NCBI GenBank assembly: GCA_026708265.1
Contig: JAPOVI010000021.1
Coordinates: 1-64,000, forward strand
Origin: Acidobacteriota bacterium
Lineage (GTDB): Bacteria > Acidobacteriota > Vicinamibacteria > Vicinamibacterales > UBA8438
Direction of reading: 5' to 3'
Length of the DNA stretch: 64,000 nt
Made by a program: the position numbers and the translations under genes. The notes beneath the pieces are model-generated. The model ran no database searches. It saw nothing but the letters and a program-made list of their open reading frames with translations, and was not told the DNA's origin. Shown piece after piece: positions 17,240 through 25,735 of the stretch (its first letter is position 1; each line of letters opens with the position of its first letter).

Positions 17240-18990
17240 GACGTGCCGGCGTGCTCCACCCGGACCGTGACCACGTCCGTGTCGTGATACTGCTGGTGGC
17301 GCACGGACGAGGCGTAGTGCTGGAGCAGCCGCAGCGAGACCTCCTCCTCGACCGGCACGCCCGAGACACGCTCGCCGAGCAGCGCGATGCGATCCTCGAT
17401 GTTGGTCTCGTCCGTGGCCGCCACGAACTCCAGCTCGACCGCCGCGCCGACGCGGTGGGCCACGACCAGCAGGCGGCGCCCCTCGCGGGCCCGGCCTTCT
17501 TCCTCCTGGCGGATGAGCGTGAGCAGCGTCTCCTCGCCGACGGCGCGCAGGCGCTGGGTCATCACCTTGCCCAGGCCGCGGTCCGCCGCGAACTTCGCGA
17601 GGAACTCGTCGATCTTCGGGTAGGCCCCGGCGTCGAGCTCCGTGCGGGTGCGGAGCCGGCGCGGCTGCGTCAACTCCATGAACAGCATGATCACGATCAC
17701 GGTGAGGCCGCCCGTCGTCATGCCGTTCTCGAGCAGGCCGGCCCAGAACTCGTTGAAGTAGTCGGCATAGATCAACTGGTTCTGGAAGCCGACGCCCAGC
17801 CAGAACGCAACCCCGACCGCAACCCCCTTCCGGTAGTCGACGCCCTCCTGGACGACGACCCGCATGCCGAGCACGAAGAGGATGGCGAGCAGGACGATCA
17901 GGTAGGCCGCGACGACGGGGCCGGGGATGGCGAGGATGAGGGCCATGAACTTCGGCACGAAAGCCAGCGCCATGAACACCAGCCCGATGTAGATGCCGAC
18001 CGTGCGCGCGGCGACGCCGGTGATCTCGGTGATCGACACGCTCGACGAGTAGGTCGTATTCGGCACCGTGGCCGCCAGCCCCGAGAGCAGGTTGCCGAGC
18101 CCGTCGGCGGCGACGGCGCCCTGGACGGCCCGGAAATCGGTCGCCCGCGGCTGGCGCCAGGACACGCGCTGGATGGCGACGCTGTCGCCGAGCGTCTCGA
18201 TGGCGCCGATCAGCGTGACGAACACGAACGCCGGCAGCAGCGACCAGAAGGCGGTGCCGAAGCTGAGGTCGAAGCCCGGCCAGCCCCCCGCCGGCAGGCC
18301 GATCCAGGCCGCGTCGAGGACGCTCTGCGTATCGTAGAGGCCGAACGCGGCCGAGACGAGGCAGCCCGCCACGGTGCCGATGGCGAGGGCCCACAGGCGC
18401 CAGACCCCCGACGCCAGCACCGTGACCACGATGATCACGGCGAGGGTCGCGGCCGTGCTCACCGGCGCCGCGGCCCGCGCCGCCCCCGCCGGGACGTCGG
18501 TCAGCATGTCGAACATGATCGGCACGACCGTGACCGGGATCAGCATGATCACGGTGCCCGAGACGACCGGCGTGAAGACGCGGCGCAGCAGCGAGAGCCG
18601 CGCCGACAGCGCGAACTGGAACAGGGCCGAGGCGGCGACCAGGGTCGCCAGCAGGCCCGGCCCGCCGCGCGCGAGCGCGGTGACGCAGACCGCGATGAAC
18701 GCGCCCGAGGTGCCCATCAGCAGGATGTAGCCCGCCCCGATGCGCCAGACGCGGACGGCCTGCAGGACCGTCGTCACGCCGCTGATGAAGAGCGCCGCGA
18801 ACGTGGCCCACGCCAGGAAGGCGTCGCCCCCGCCGCCGGCGCGGACCACGATGGCCGGGGTGATGACGATGCCCGACACGGCGAGCAGGGCGTACTGCAC
18901 GCCGAGTCCGAACGCCACGCCGTGCGGCGGCGTCTCGTCGGCCTCATAGCGGATGTCGAGGGTTCGTGCGGTGGTCGATTGCGCTGCCAT
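17236..18990 (-). CDS. NCS2-type permease with C-terminal ATPase-like tail
   Basis: A 584-residue protein. Residues about 20-440 form a nucleobase/ascorbate (NCS2/UraA-XanQ) transporter with 14 hydrophobic segments; the acidic GAIETLGDSVA and NTTY segments of the substrate site are recognisable, but the family signature QNxG before TG is replaced by SSSVSITEITG. Residues about 445-584 form a cytoplasmic domain (FLAKFAADRG, AVGEETLLTLI, VELEFVAA, SLRLLQHYASSVRHQQYHDT) that resembles a degenerate RsbW/HATPase fold with no DxGxG box. Its paralogue is at 20443-22191. Start ATG 18990; it precedes the MutS-like gene. The substrate is unknown. Confidence 0.75.
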   Translation of the reverse strand: MAAQSTTARTLDIRYEADETPPHGVAFGLGVQYALLAVSGIVITPAIVVRAGGGGDAFLAWATFAALFISGVTTVLQAVRVWRIGAGYILLMGTSGAFIAVCVTALARGGPGLLATLVAASALFQFALSARLSLLRRVFTPVVSGTVIMLIPVTVVPIMFDMLTDVPAGAARAAAPVSTAATLAVIIVVTVLASGVWRLWALAIGTVAGCLVSAAFGLYDTQSVLDAAWIGLPAGGWPGFDLSFGTAFWSLLPAFVFVTLIGAIETLGDSVAIQRVSWRQPRATDFRAVQGAVAADGLGNLLSGLAATVPNTTYSSSVSITEITGVAARTVGIYIGLVFMALAFVPKFMALILAIPGPVVAAYLIVLLAILFVLGMRVVVQEGVDYRKGVAVGVAFWLGVGFQNQLIYADYFNEFWAGLLENGMTTGGLTVIVIMLFMELTQPRRLRTRTELDAGAYPKIDEFLAKFAADRGLGKVMTQRLRAVGEETLLTLIRQEEEGRAREGRRLLVVAHRVGAAVELEFVAATDETNIEDRIALLGERVSGVPVEEEVSLRLLQHYASSVRHQQYHDTDVVTVRVEHAGTS

Positions 18991-19156
18991 GGTGAGTGTT
19001 GGGCCCGGTTTCGCGCGCGATTCTATCCCGCTCCGATGGGAGCGTGCCTCTCCCGCTTGGCGCCCCGCGCTATGCTGGGGGGCTCGCGCCCGCCCCGGCC
19101 TCCCGCCCCGGCGCGGGCCGTCGGCCCCGGGGCCGGCCACCGACCACGATCTGCTC

Positions 19157-20413
19157 ATGACCGCCACGCTCGCCCCCGACCGTCCTCCGGCACCTGCCTG
19201 GCGGACCCCGGCCCTGGTCATCGTGGCGGCCTGCCTCCTCTCGATGGTGGGGTTCGGCGCGCGCTCGATCCTGGGGCTCTTCCTGGAGCCGATGACGGGC
19301 GCGCGCGGCTGGGGGCGCGAGACGTTCGCGCTGGCCCTGGCCGTCCAGAACCTCCTGTGGGGCGTTGCGCTGCCCTTTGCCGGGGCGCTGAGCGACCGCT
19401 TCGGACCGTCGCGGGTGCTGGCGGCGGGAGCCGTTCTCTACGCGGCCGGCATCTGGGGCATGGCGTACGCGGAGAGCGCCGCCGCGCTGCAGATGACGGC
19501 CGGCATCCTCGTGGGCATAGGCGTCGCGTTCACGGCCTTCACCATCGCGCTGGCCGCCATGGTGAAGCTGGTCGGCCCGGAACGGCGGTCGCTGGCCCTG
19601 GGCCTCGGCACCGCGGCCGGCTCGTTCGGGCAGGTCGTCTTCTCCCCGCTCGGGCAGGCGTTCATCGCCTCCTACGGCTGGCAGCCGGCGCTGCTGGCCC
19701 TGGGGGCGTCGACGCTGGCGATCGCGCCGCTGGCGTTCCTGCTGCCCGGCTCGCCGGTGGTGCGGGGCGAGCCGGGCGACGGACAGACGCTCGCCGGCGC
19801 CCTGCGCGAGGCGGCCGGACACGGCGGCTACCTCCTGCTGACGGTCGGGTTCTTCGTCTGCGGCTTCCATGTCGCGTTCATCACCGTGCACTTTCCGGCC
19901 TACGTCCGCGACCTGGGGCTTCCCGCCTCCGTGGGGGCCGGGGCCATCGCCGTGATCGGGCTGTTCAACATCCTCGGGTCGTTCGCTTCGGGCGCGGCGG
20001 GGCAGCGCTGGAGCAAGAAATCGGGGCTCAGCACCATCTACGCGCTACGGGCGGCGGCCATCGCGTTGCTGATGCTCGCGCCCAAGACGCCGGCGGTCAT
20101 CTACCTCTTCGCGGCGGCGATGGGGCTGCTGTGGCTCTCCACGGTGCCGCTGACCACGGGCATCGTGGGCCAGGTCTTCGGCGTGCGCTACCTCGCGACC
20201 CTCTTCGGCGTCGTCTTCCTCAGCCACCAGCTCGGCAGCTTCCTCGGCGTCTGGCTCGGAGGCCGGCTCCACGACGCCACCGGGTCCTACGACGGAATCT
20301 GGTGGGCGGGGGTCGCGCTCGGTCTGGCGGCGGCGCTGATCCACCTGCCGATCGACGAACGTCCCCTCGTCCGGACCGCATCGCCGGTTCCGGCCGGCGC
20401 GCGCACCGGGTAG
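19157..20413 (+). CDS. MFS transporter
   Basis: A 418-residue Major Facilitator with 12 predicted helices and the loop 2-3 signature region GALSDRFGPSRVLAAG, close to the classical GxLxDRxGRR motif. It resembles MFS members of the oxalate/formate or monocarboxylate type (FLEPMTGARGWGRETFALAL). Start ATG 19157, preceded by a divergent 166-base region shared with the permease at 17236-18990. It lies on the opposite strand between the two NCS2 paralogues. The stop TAG forms the first bases of a short dispersed repeat. No substrate can be named. Confidence 0.85.
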   Translation: MTATLAPDRPPAPAWRTPALVIVAACLLSMVGFGARSILGLFLEPMTGARGWGRETFALALAVQNLLWGVALPFAGALSDRFGPSRVLAAGAVLYAAGIWGMAYAESAAALQMTAGILVGIGVAFTAFTIALAAMVKLVGPERRSLALGLGTAAGSFGQVVFSPLGQAFIASYGWQPALLALGASTLAIAPLAFLLPGSPVVRGEPGDGQTLAGALREAAGHGGYLLLTVGFFVCGFHVAFITVHFPAYVRDLGLPASVGAGAIAVIGLFNILGSFASGAAGQRWSKKSGLSTIYALRAAAIALLMLAPKTPAVIYLFAAAMGLLWLSTVPLTTGIVGQVFGVRYLATLFGVVFLSHQLGSFLGVWLGGRLHDATGSYDGIWWAGVALGLAAALIHLPIDERPLVRTASPVPAGARTG

Positions 20414-20432
20414 GAGCCTGCGCCGCAGAACG
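20413..20432 (+). repeat. Dispersed GGAG(T/C)C(T/C)GCGCC repeat, copy 1
   Basis: GGAGCCTGCGCCGCAGAACG begins at the last base of the MFS stop codon, in the 29-base gap between convergent genes. It matches the copies at 27779, 35870 and 35902 at most positions. In this copy the right arm of the hairpin is degraded. Confidence 0.5.
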
Positions 20433-20442
20433 CGCGATGCCG

Positions 20443-22191
20443 CTACGCGGACGCGCGCGGCTCCACGCGCACCGTCAGCACGTCCGTATCGTGGTACTGC
20501 TGGTGCCGCACGGACGAGGCCAGGTGCCGGAGCAGCCGGAGCGAGACTTCCTGCTCGATCTCCGCCCCGGTCACGCGGTCGCCGAGGAGCGCGATGCGAT
20601 CCTCGATGTTCGCCTTCTCGGTCGCGGCGACGAACTCGAGCTCCGCGGCCCGGCCGTCGTTGCGCGCGGTGACCTGGAGCTTCCGTTCCTCTCCCGCCGC
20701 TCCCTCCTCGTCCCGGCGGATGAGCGTCAGCAGGGTTTCCTCGCCCACCGCCCGGAGGCGGTCGCTCATCGCCCTGGTCCAGCCGCGGCCCTCGGCGAAC
20801 TCGCTCAGGAACGCGTCGATGGTGGGGTAGGCGTCGCTGTTCAGCGCGGTCCGCAGGCGCCGCGGCCGCGGCCGGGACAGCTCGAGGAAGAGCGTCATGA
20901 GGATGGAGGCCAGGCCGCCGGCCGTCATGCCGTTGCCCAGCAACCCGCTCCAGGCGCCGAGGGAGTCGGCGAAGATCAGCTCGTTCTGGAAGCCGAGGCC
21001 GATCCAGAAGCCGACTCCCGCCACTACGCCCTTCCGGTAGTCCACGCCGTCCTCGACCACGACGCGCATGCCGAGCACGAAGAGCGTGGCCATCAGCACG
21101 ATGGTGTAGGCGCCGACGACAGGGCCGGGGATGGCGAGGATCAGCGCCATGAACTTCGGCAGGAACGCCAGCACGACGAAGATGGCGCCGATGTAGACGC
21201 CGACGGTGCGGGAGGCGACCCCGGTGATGTCCGTCACGGAGACGCTCGACGAATAGGTCGTGTTGGGCACGGTCGCGGCGAGGCCCGAGAGCAGGTTGCC
21301 GACGCCGTCCGCCGTGACCGCCCCCTGCACGACGCGGTAGTCGGTGGCCCGCGGCGTCCGCCGCGAGACCCGCTGGATGGCGACGCTGTCGCCGATGGTC
21401 TCGATGGCGCCGATCAGGGTCACGAACACGAACGCCGGCAGCAGCGCCCAGAAGGCGACCCCGAAGTGCAGGTCCAGGCCCGGCCAGGCGCCCGCCGGCA
21501 GGCCGATCCAGCCCGCCTCGGCGACGAGTTGCGTGTCGTAGATGCCGAACCGGCCCGCGATCGCGCAGCCGGCGGCGATGCCGATCACGGGAGCCCAGAG
21601 ACGCACCACGCCCGTGGCGCGCAGAGTGACCCCGACCGTCACCACCAGCGTCACGGCCACGCTGAGCGGTGCGGCCGATGGCGGCGCGTCCGCCGGCACG
21701 TCGGCGAGCATGCCGAACATGATCGGCATCAGCGTCACCGGGATCAGCATGATGACGGTGCCGCACACAGTCGGGGTGAGTATCCGCCGCAGCAGCGACA
21801 GGCGCGTCGAGAGTGCGAACTGGAACAGGGCGGAGAGGGTGACGAGGGTCGCCAGCAGCCCCGGCCCGCCCTCGACGAGGGCGGTGACGCATACCGCGAT
21901 GAAGGCGGCCGAGGTGCCCATCAGCAGCACGTGCCCGGCGCCCACGCGCCCGACGCGGACCGCCTGCAGTACCGTCGTGACGCCGCTGATCGCCAGCGCC
22001 GCGAAGGCCGCCCACGACAGGAAGCCCTCGCTGCCGCCCGCGGCCCGCACGACGATGGCCGGCGTCAGCACGATGCCCGCCACCGTGAGCATGGCGAACT
22101 GGAAGCCGAGCCCGAGAGCGAGCGCGGGCGGAGGCCGCTCCTCGGGCTCGTACCGGACATCTCGCACGCCGCCGGCGGATGTCGTGGTCAT
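20443..22191 (-). CDS. NCS2-type permease with C-terminal ATPase-like tail, paralogue
   Basis: A 582-residue paralogue of 17236-18990, alike along its entire length (TYSSSVSVTDITGVASRTVG, GAIETIGDSVAIQRVS, FALSTRLSLLRR). It has the same replacement of the QNxG signature and the same ~140-residue tail (FLSEFAEGRGW, AVGEETLLTLIRRDEEG, SLRLLRHLASSVRHQQYHD). About 14 hydrophobic segments precede the tail. Start ATG 22191. The pair flank an MFS gene of opposite orientation, an arrangement that suggests duplication followed by insertion or inversion. The tail could gate transport in response to a nucleotide or partner, but this is speculation. Confidence 0.75.
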   Translation of the reverse strand: MTTTSAGGVRDVRYEPEERPPPALALGLGFQFAMLTVAGIVLTPAIVVRAAGGSEGFLSWAAFAALAISGVTTVLQAVRVGRVGAGHVLLMGTSAAFIAVCVTALVEGGPGLLATLVTLSALFQFALSTRLSLLRRILTPTVCGTVIMLIPVTLMPIMFGMLADVPADAPPSAAPLSVAVTLVVTVGVTLRATGVVRLWAPVIGIAAGCAIAGRFGIYDTQLVAEAGWIGLPAGAWPGLDLHFGVAFWALLPAFVFVTLIGAIETIGDSVAIQRVSRRTPRATDYRVVQGAVTADGVGNLLSGLAATVPNTTYSSSVSVTDITGVASRTVGVYIGAIFVVLAFLPKFMALILAIPGPVVGAYTIVLMATLFVLGMRVVVEDGVDYRKGVVAGVGFWIGLGFQNELIFADSLGAWSGLLGNGMTAGGLASILMTLFLELSRPRPRRLRTALNSDAYPTIDAFLSEFAEGRGWTRAMSDRLRAVGEETLLTLIRRDEEGAAGEERKLQVTARNDGRAAELEFVAATEKANIEDRIALLGDRVTGAEIEQEVSLRLLRHLASSVRHQQYHDTDVLTVRVEPRASA

Positions 22192-22369
22192 GTCGTGGTC
22201 ATGTCGGCAGTGTCGCGTCCCCTGCGGGGAAACGCGCGGATCCTACCGCACGCCGGTTCGGAGGCGCCTACCCTCGCACGGGATCCCAGCCGGGCATGAC
22301 TCGCCCCGGCCGGCACGCGGGCCGCGCCCCGGCCGGCGGCGCCGCGAATCGACCGGCGGCCGGCGGCCG

Positions 22370-22837
22370 CTACGCGAGGGATTCCAGGTACGCGGCGAAC
22401 TGCTCGTTGTAGAGCGCGCCGGGGCGGCGGGCGCGGATCTGCGCCACGACCTGCCGCCCGGGCATGCCCAGCTTGTGAAGGATGAGGCCGGCGACGAGGG
22501 CCGAGCGGTTGAAGCCCATGCCGCAGTGCGAGAGCACGCGGTGGCCCTGTCCGACGAGCACGGCGCCGAGCGTGGCGACGGCGTCGGTCCGGGTCGGCTC
22601 GGGCAGCGCCTCGTCGAGGATCGGGTAGTAGACGTAGAGGATCTCGTGGGGCTCGGTGGGGACGCCGACGTCGAGCCCGCCCTCGAGGTCGATCACGGTG
22701 TCGATGCCCCGGTCGGCGACCACCTTCCAGTCGTGGATGACGGGGGAGATGAAGAGCAGGCCGGCGTTGTCCACCTGTGCGATCTCCATCAGTCCCGCGG
22801 GGAGCTCGACCGCCGGCGCCTTCACCGTGTCCGCCAT
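22370..22837 (-). CDS. Dual-specificity/tyrosine phosphatase-like protein
   Basis: A 155-residue cysteine phosphatase. The P-loop CX5R is HCGMGFNRSALVAG with catalytic Cys105 and Arg111; a likely general acid is Asp75 in YPILDEALPEP. The N-terminal FISPVIHDWKVVADRGIDTV is the usual DSP core start. The fold acts on phospho-tyrosine/serine or on phosphorylated lipids, sugars or nucleotides. It starts 4 bases after the PQQ dehydrogenase stop and is the last gene of that operon, an unusual combination for a quinoprotein operon. Confidence 0.8.
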   Translation of the reverse strand: MADTVKAPAVELPAGLMEIAQVDNAGLLFISPVIHDWKVVADRGIDTVIDLEGGLDVGVPTEPHEILYVYYPILDEALPEPTRTDAVATLGAVLVGQGHRVLSHCGMGFNRSALVAGLILHKLGMPGRQVVAQIRARRPGALYNEQFAAYLESLA

Positions 22838-22841
22838 CCGC

Positions 22842-24392
22842 TCAGCCGCCGTACATCACGAACGCGTAGAGCCGCTCGCCCACCGCCACCAGGACGTGCT
22901 GCCGCCCGTCCACCAGGTAGGTCTGCGGGGCGTTCGAGATGTCCCCGATGCGCGTGTGCCACAGCAGGTCGCCGCCCGCCGCGTCGAACGCCACGAAGTT
23001 GCCGCTCCCGTCTCCGGTGAAGACCACGCCGCCGGCCGTGGTCAGGACGCCCGACCCGCCCCCGCCGCCCGGCGGCCACGGGTGGCGCCAGACGGTCTCG
23101 CCGGTCCGGTAGTCGATGGCGGAGAAGGCGTTGCCGCCGGACCCGACCACCACCCGGTCCTTGCCGCCGAGCCCCATCGAGCCGCGCGGGTCGGGATCGG
23201 TCAGGTAGAGCAGGTTGAAGCCGTTGTTCTCCTGCGTGTAGAAGAGCCCGGTGTCCGGGTTGAAGGCCGGCGGCTGCCAGTTGGTGACGCCCCCCTCGAC
23301 GGGCGAGACGAGCGCCCCGGGAATGGTCGCCTCTTTCCGCGGATCGGGGTTCGGCGACCCGCTCTCGCGCACGTGGCTGGCCCAGTTGGCGGTGGCCCCG
23401 TAGCGGCTCGTCGCGACGTGCTCGCCGGTGACGCGGTCGACGGTGAAGAAGTAGCCGTTGCGCGCCGCCGTCGAAACCAGCTTCCGCGGCTCGCCGTCGA
23501 TGACGCCGTCGATCAGGATCGGCGTCTGGGCCGAGTCCCAGTCGTGCGTGTCGTGCGGCGAGGTCTGGAAGTACCACGCCATCTCGCCGGTGTCGACGTC
23601 GACCGCGATGAGCGTGCAGGTGAACAGGTTGTCGCCGGGGCGGGCCACGCCGGTGTAGCCGGGCGTCGGGTTGCCGGTGCCGAAGATGTAGTAGTTCGTC
23701 TCCGGGTCGTAGACCCCCGGCACCCAGACCTGCCCGCCGCCGTGCGACGCGGCGTCGAGGCTCGGCCAGGTGTCGAGCCCGGGGTCGCCCGGCTTCATCG
23801 GGACCGTGTAGAAGATCCACTGCCGCTCGCCCGTCCGCGGATCGAACGACTGCAGGAAGCCGGGAGCGTCGAGGTCGTTGCCGGTCCCGGCCAGCACGTG
23901 GTCGCCGACCACGATCGGCGCCATGGTCGAGAAGTACTGGTCCTCGAAGGTGGCGATCTCGACGTGCCAGCGCTCCTTCCCGGTCCGCGCGTCGAGCGAG
24001 ACCAGGTAGTTGTCCGGGGTCTCGAAGAACAGCGCGTCCCGCCAGAGCGCCGCGCCGCGGTTGCCGATGTGGATGCTGCCGCGCGTCTTCCAGAAGTAGT
24101 GCCAGATCGTGCTCCCGTCGCGCGCGTCGAGGGCCCAGACGTGGTCCGGCGCGGTCACGTAGAGCACGTCGTCCACCTGCAGGATGGCGCCCTTGATGCG
24201 CTGGCGGCCGATGGCGAAGTCGCCCGTCCCTTCGCCCCCGGTGAACGTGGGGGCGCGGGGCCCGTCGAGGGGCGGCATGCCGGTCGCGAGCTCGCGCGTC
24301 CAGGCCAGCGTCAGGTGCTGCACGGTCTGGGTCGTCAACTGCCGCAGGAGGCTGTAGCGCCGGCCCGTGTAGTCGCCCGAGTGGTCGGCCAC
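22842..24392 (-). CDS. PQQ-dependent dehydrogenase, body of a frameshifted gene
   Basis: 516 codons of a quinoprotein alcohol/glucose dehydrogenase beta-propeller. W-type propeller repeats are frequent (VWALDARDGSTIWHY, VSLDARTGKERWHVE, IAVDVDTGEMAWYFQ, SAIDYRTGETVWRHP, VAFDAAGGDLLWHT), and SPHDTHDWDS carries catalytic-site Asp residues. The frame begins at GTG 24392 in the middle of the conserved WPTYHGDY-like start of the mature enzyme (ADHSGDYTGRRYS). The matching signal peptide lies just upstream in another frame, so one base seems missing near 24383-24391. Either the gene is inactivated, or the base is a sequencing error. It would oxidise an alcohol or sugar in the periplasm and pass electrons to the adjacent diheme cytochrome. 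Confidence 0.75.
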   Translation of the reverse strand: MADHSGDYTGRRYSLLRQLTTQTVQHLTLAWTRELATGMPPLDGPRAPTFTGGEGTGDFAIGRQRIKGAILQVDDVLYVTAPDHVWALDARDGSTIWHYFWKTRGSIHIGNRGAALWRDALFFETPDNYLVSLDARTGKERWHVEIATFEDQYFSTMAPIVVGDHVLAGTGNDLDAPGFLQSFDPRTGERQWIFYTVPMKPGDPGLDTWPSLDAASHGGGQVWVPGVYDPETNYYIFGTGNPTPGYTGVARPGDNLFTCTLIAVDVDTGEMAWYFQTSPHDTHDWDSAQTPILIDGVIDGEPRKLVSTAARNGYFFTVDRVTGEHVATSRYGATANWASHVRESGSPNPDPRKEATIPGALVSPVEGGVTNWQPPAFNPDTGLFYTQENNGFNLLYLTDPDPRGSMGLGGKDRVVVGSGGNAFSAIDYRTGETVWRHPWPPGGGGGSGVLTTAGGVVFTGDGSGNFVAFDAAGGDLLWHTRIGDISNAPQTYLVDGRQHVLVAVGERLYAFVMYGG

Positions 24393-24538
24393 GCCGCTTC
24401 GAGCGGTTCGGCCAGCGTCGCGGGATCCAGGCCGCCCGTCGCCTGCGCGGCGAGTGGAGCGGGCGCGACGATTACCGCCGCGGCCAGCGCCGCCGTGAGC
24501 GTCGGCGCGAGCGCCGCAGGAAGGTCCGTGCTCGTCAT
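24383..24538 (-). pseudogene. Detached 5' end of the PQQ dehydrogenase gene
   Basis: Starting at ATG 24538 this frame encodes a signal peptide (PAPLAAQA) and LDPATLAEPLEAAWPT, the normal mature N-terminus of PQQ dehydrogenases, then runs out of the correct frame into unrelated residues to a stop at 24335. Inserting one base near 24385 would join it to the frame 22842-24392. The ATG overlaps the cytochrome stop (ATGA), confirming it as the genuine translation start of the dehydrogenase. Confidence 0.7.
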
Positions 24539-25437
24539 TGCAGGGTGACCAGGTACGCGGTGACGTTGTGGATGTCGGTATCGGAGTAGACGCCGAGCAG
24601 CTCGGTGTGGCGCGCCATCGGATCCGCGATCTCCACCCGCGGCGTCCCGCCCTTACGCCGGAACGACCGGCGCCGACCGTCGTCCGTCGTCAGCGCCACG
24701 AGGAAATCGTCGAGGCGTTCAAGGCGGCCTTCCGTGAGCGCGCCCGACGCCTCCGTCACGGTGACGCGCACGGGCGGGCGGGGTGCGCCGCCCTGTCGTC
24801 CCCGCACCCAGGTGTTCTGGAGCGTCTTCGCATCGGGAATCCGCCTCGCAATCCCCGCCAGATCCCCGTCGGCGGCGTGGCACGATGCACAGGTCGCCTC
24901 GAAGTACGCACGACCCTCATCCGCGTCGCCCACCACGATGTCGAGCTCGATCTCGGGCCCGGCGGGCGGCCCGCCCTGCCGCGTCGACGTGGCGAGGATG
25001 CTGTGGATGAATTCGGCGACGGCGGCCGCATCGGTCTCGGAGAGCGACTGTGCGGGCATCGACGACACGCCGGGCGTCGACTGCCCGTCCCGCAGCACGG
25101 GCCAGATCAACTCGCCCTGCCGGTCCCGCAGCACGAGCTGCGAGCGCAGCAGGTTGGGTCCCCCGAGGTCTCCGCCCCGGAGATCGATGCCGTGGCAGCC
25201 GCGGCAATGGATGCCGTAGAGCGCCTGCCCGCGCGCGATCCGCGCGGGGTCGCCGGGAGGCCGCTGCTGCGCGTCGTACGGCGCCTGGCGCCGCTCGTCC
25301 TGCGCCGCCTGCCCGGCCTCGCCCCGCGCGCTGCCGGCCGGCCCCGCGGCCGTCGATGCCCTACCGCCGCCGACGCCTGCCCCCGCCAGCAGGAGCGCGG
25401 CTCCGACCCACGCCCCCGTCCGAACCGCCCGTTGCAT
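24535..25437 (-). CDS. Diheme cytochrome c
   Basis: A 300-residue secreted cytochrome with two c-type heme sites: CRGCH (78-82) and CASCH (183-187). A signal-like hydrophobic N-terminus (1-30) precedes a charged linker. Between the sites, SSMPAQSLSETDAAAVAEFI has a Met suited as axial ligand; the C-terminus (TDIHNVTAYLVTL) is the typical last helix of cytochrome c. It precedes the PQQ dehydrogenase with an ATGA overlap, as in cytochrome-linked quinoprotein dehydrogenases where the cytochrome takes electrons from PQQ. It is divergent from the DUF4159 gene across a 298-base gap. Confidence 0.85.
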   Translation of the reverse strand: MQRAVRTGAWVGAALLLAGAGVGGGRASTAAGPAGSARGEAGQAAQDERRQAPYDAQQRPPGDPARIARGQALYGIHCRGCHGIDLRGGDLGGPNLLRSQLVLRDRQGELIWPVLRDGQSTPGVSSMPAQSLSETDAAAVAEFIHSILATSTRQGGPPAGPEIELDIVVGDADEGRAYFEATCASCHAADGDLAGIARRIPDAKTLQNTWVRGRQGGAPRPPVRVTVTEASGALTEGRLERLDDFLVALTTDDGRRRSFRRKGGTPRVEIADPMARHTELLGVYSDTDIHNVTAYLVTLQ

Positions 25438-25684
25438 CCCCGCGATTATGGCCGCGCGAGCACGCGTGTCAAGCGCGGGCAAACCTCTCTCCGCGCGGCT
25501 CGCGCCACCGACGGTTTCTCGTCTTGACGCCCCCTCCTCTCTACTCCGGGGCGGGAAGTGACGCAGGCTCCGCCCGGTTGAAGCTGGTGCAACGGTCCGG
25601 CCGACGGTGGAGGGAAGGTTACGGCGGGCGGAGGATGCAACAAGGGGTAGAATCGAAGGTCGAGTTTCGCCGACGGCCGGCGTC

Positions 25685-25716
25685 GCCCGCCCACGGCGGC
25701 GCCCGCCCACGGCGGC
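25685..25716. repeat. Perfect 16-bp tandem repeat (2 copies)
   Basis: GCCCGCCCACGGCGGC occurs twice in direct succession (25685-25700, 25701-25716), 7 bases before the AAGGAGGAGG ribosome-binding site of the DUF4159 gene, in the 298-base gap between this gene and the divergent cytochrome gene (25438-25735). It could affect mRNA leader structure; nothing else was recognised in the gap. Confidence 0.6.
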
Positions 25717-25735
25717 GGCCAGGCAAGGAGGAGGC

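Noticed and set aside
17047..22299. 1750-codon plus-strand open frame antisense to the MutS/NCS2 genes
   Set aside because: It is a GC-rich shadow of the real genes: composition (Arg, Gly, Asp, His rich), no domain, and it covers conserved NCS2 and MutS sequences on the other strand.
22287..22369. GC-rich repeats CCGGCCGGC/CGGCGGCCGG near the phosphatase stop
   Set aside because: Several short pairings are possible, but no single dominant stem was found, so no terminator was called.
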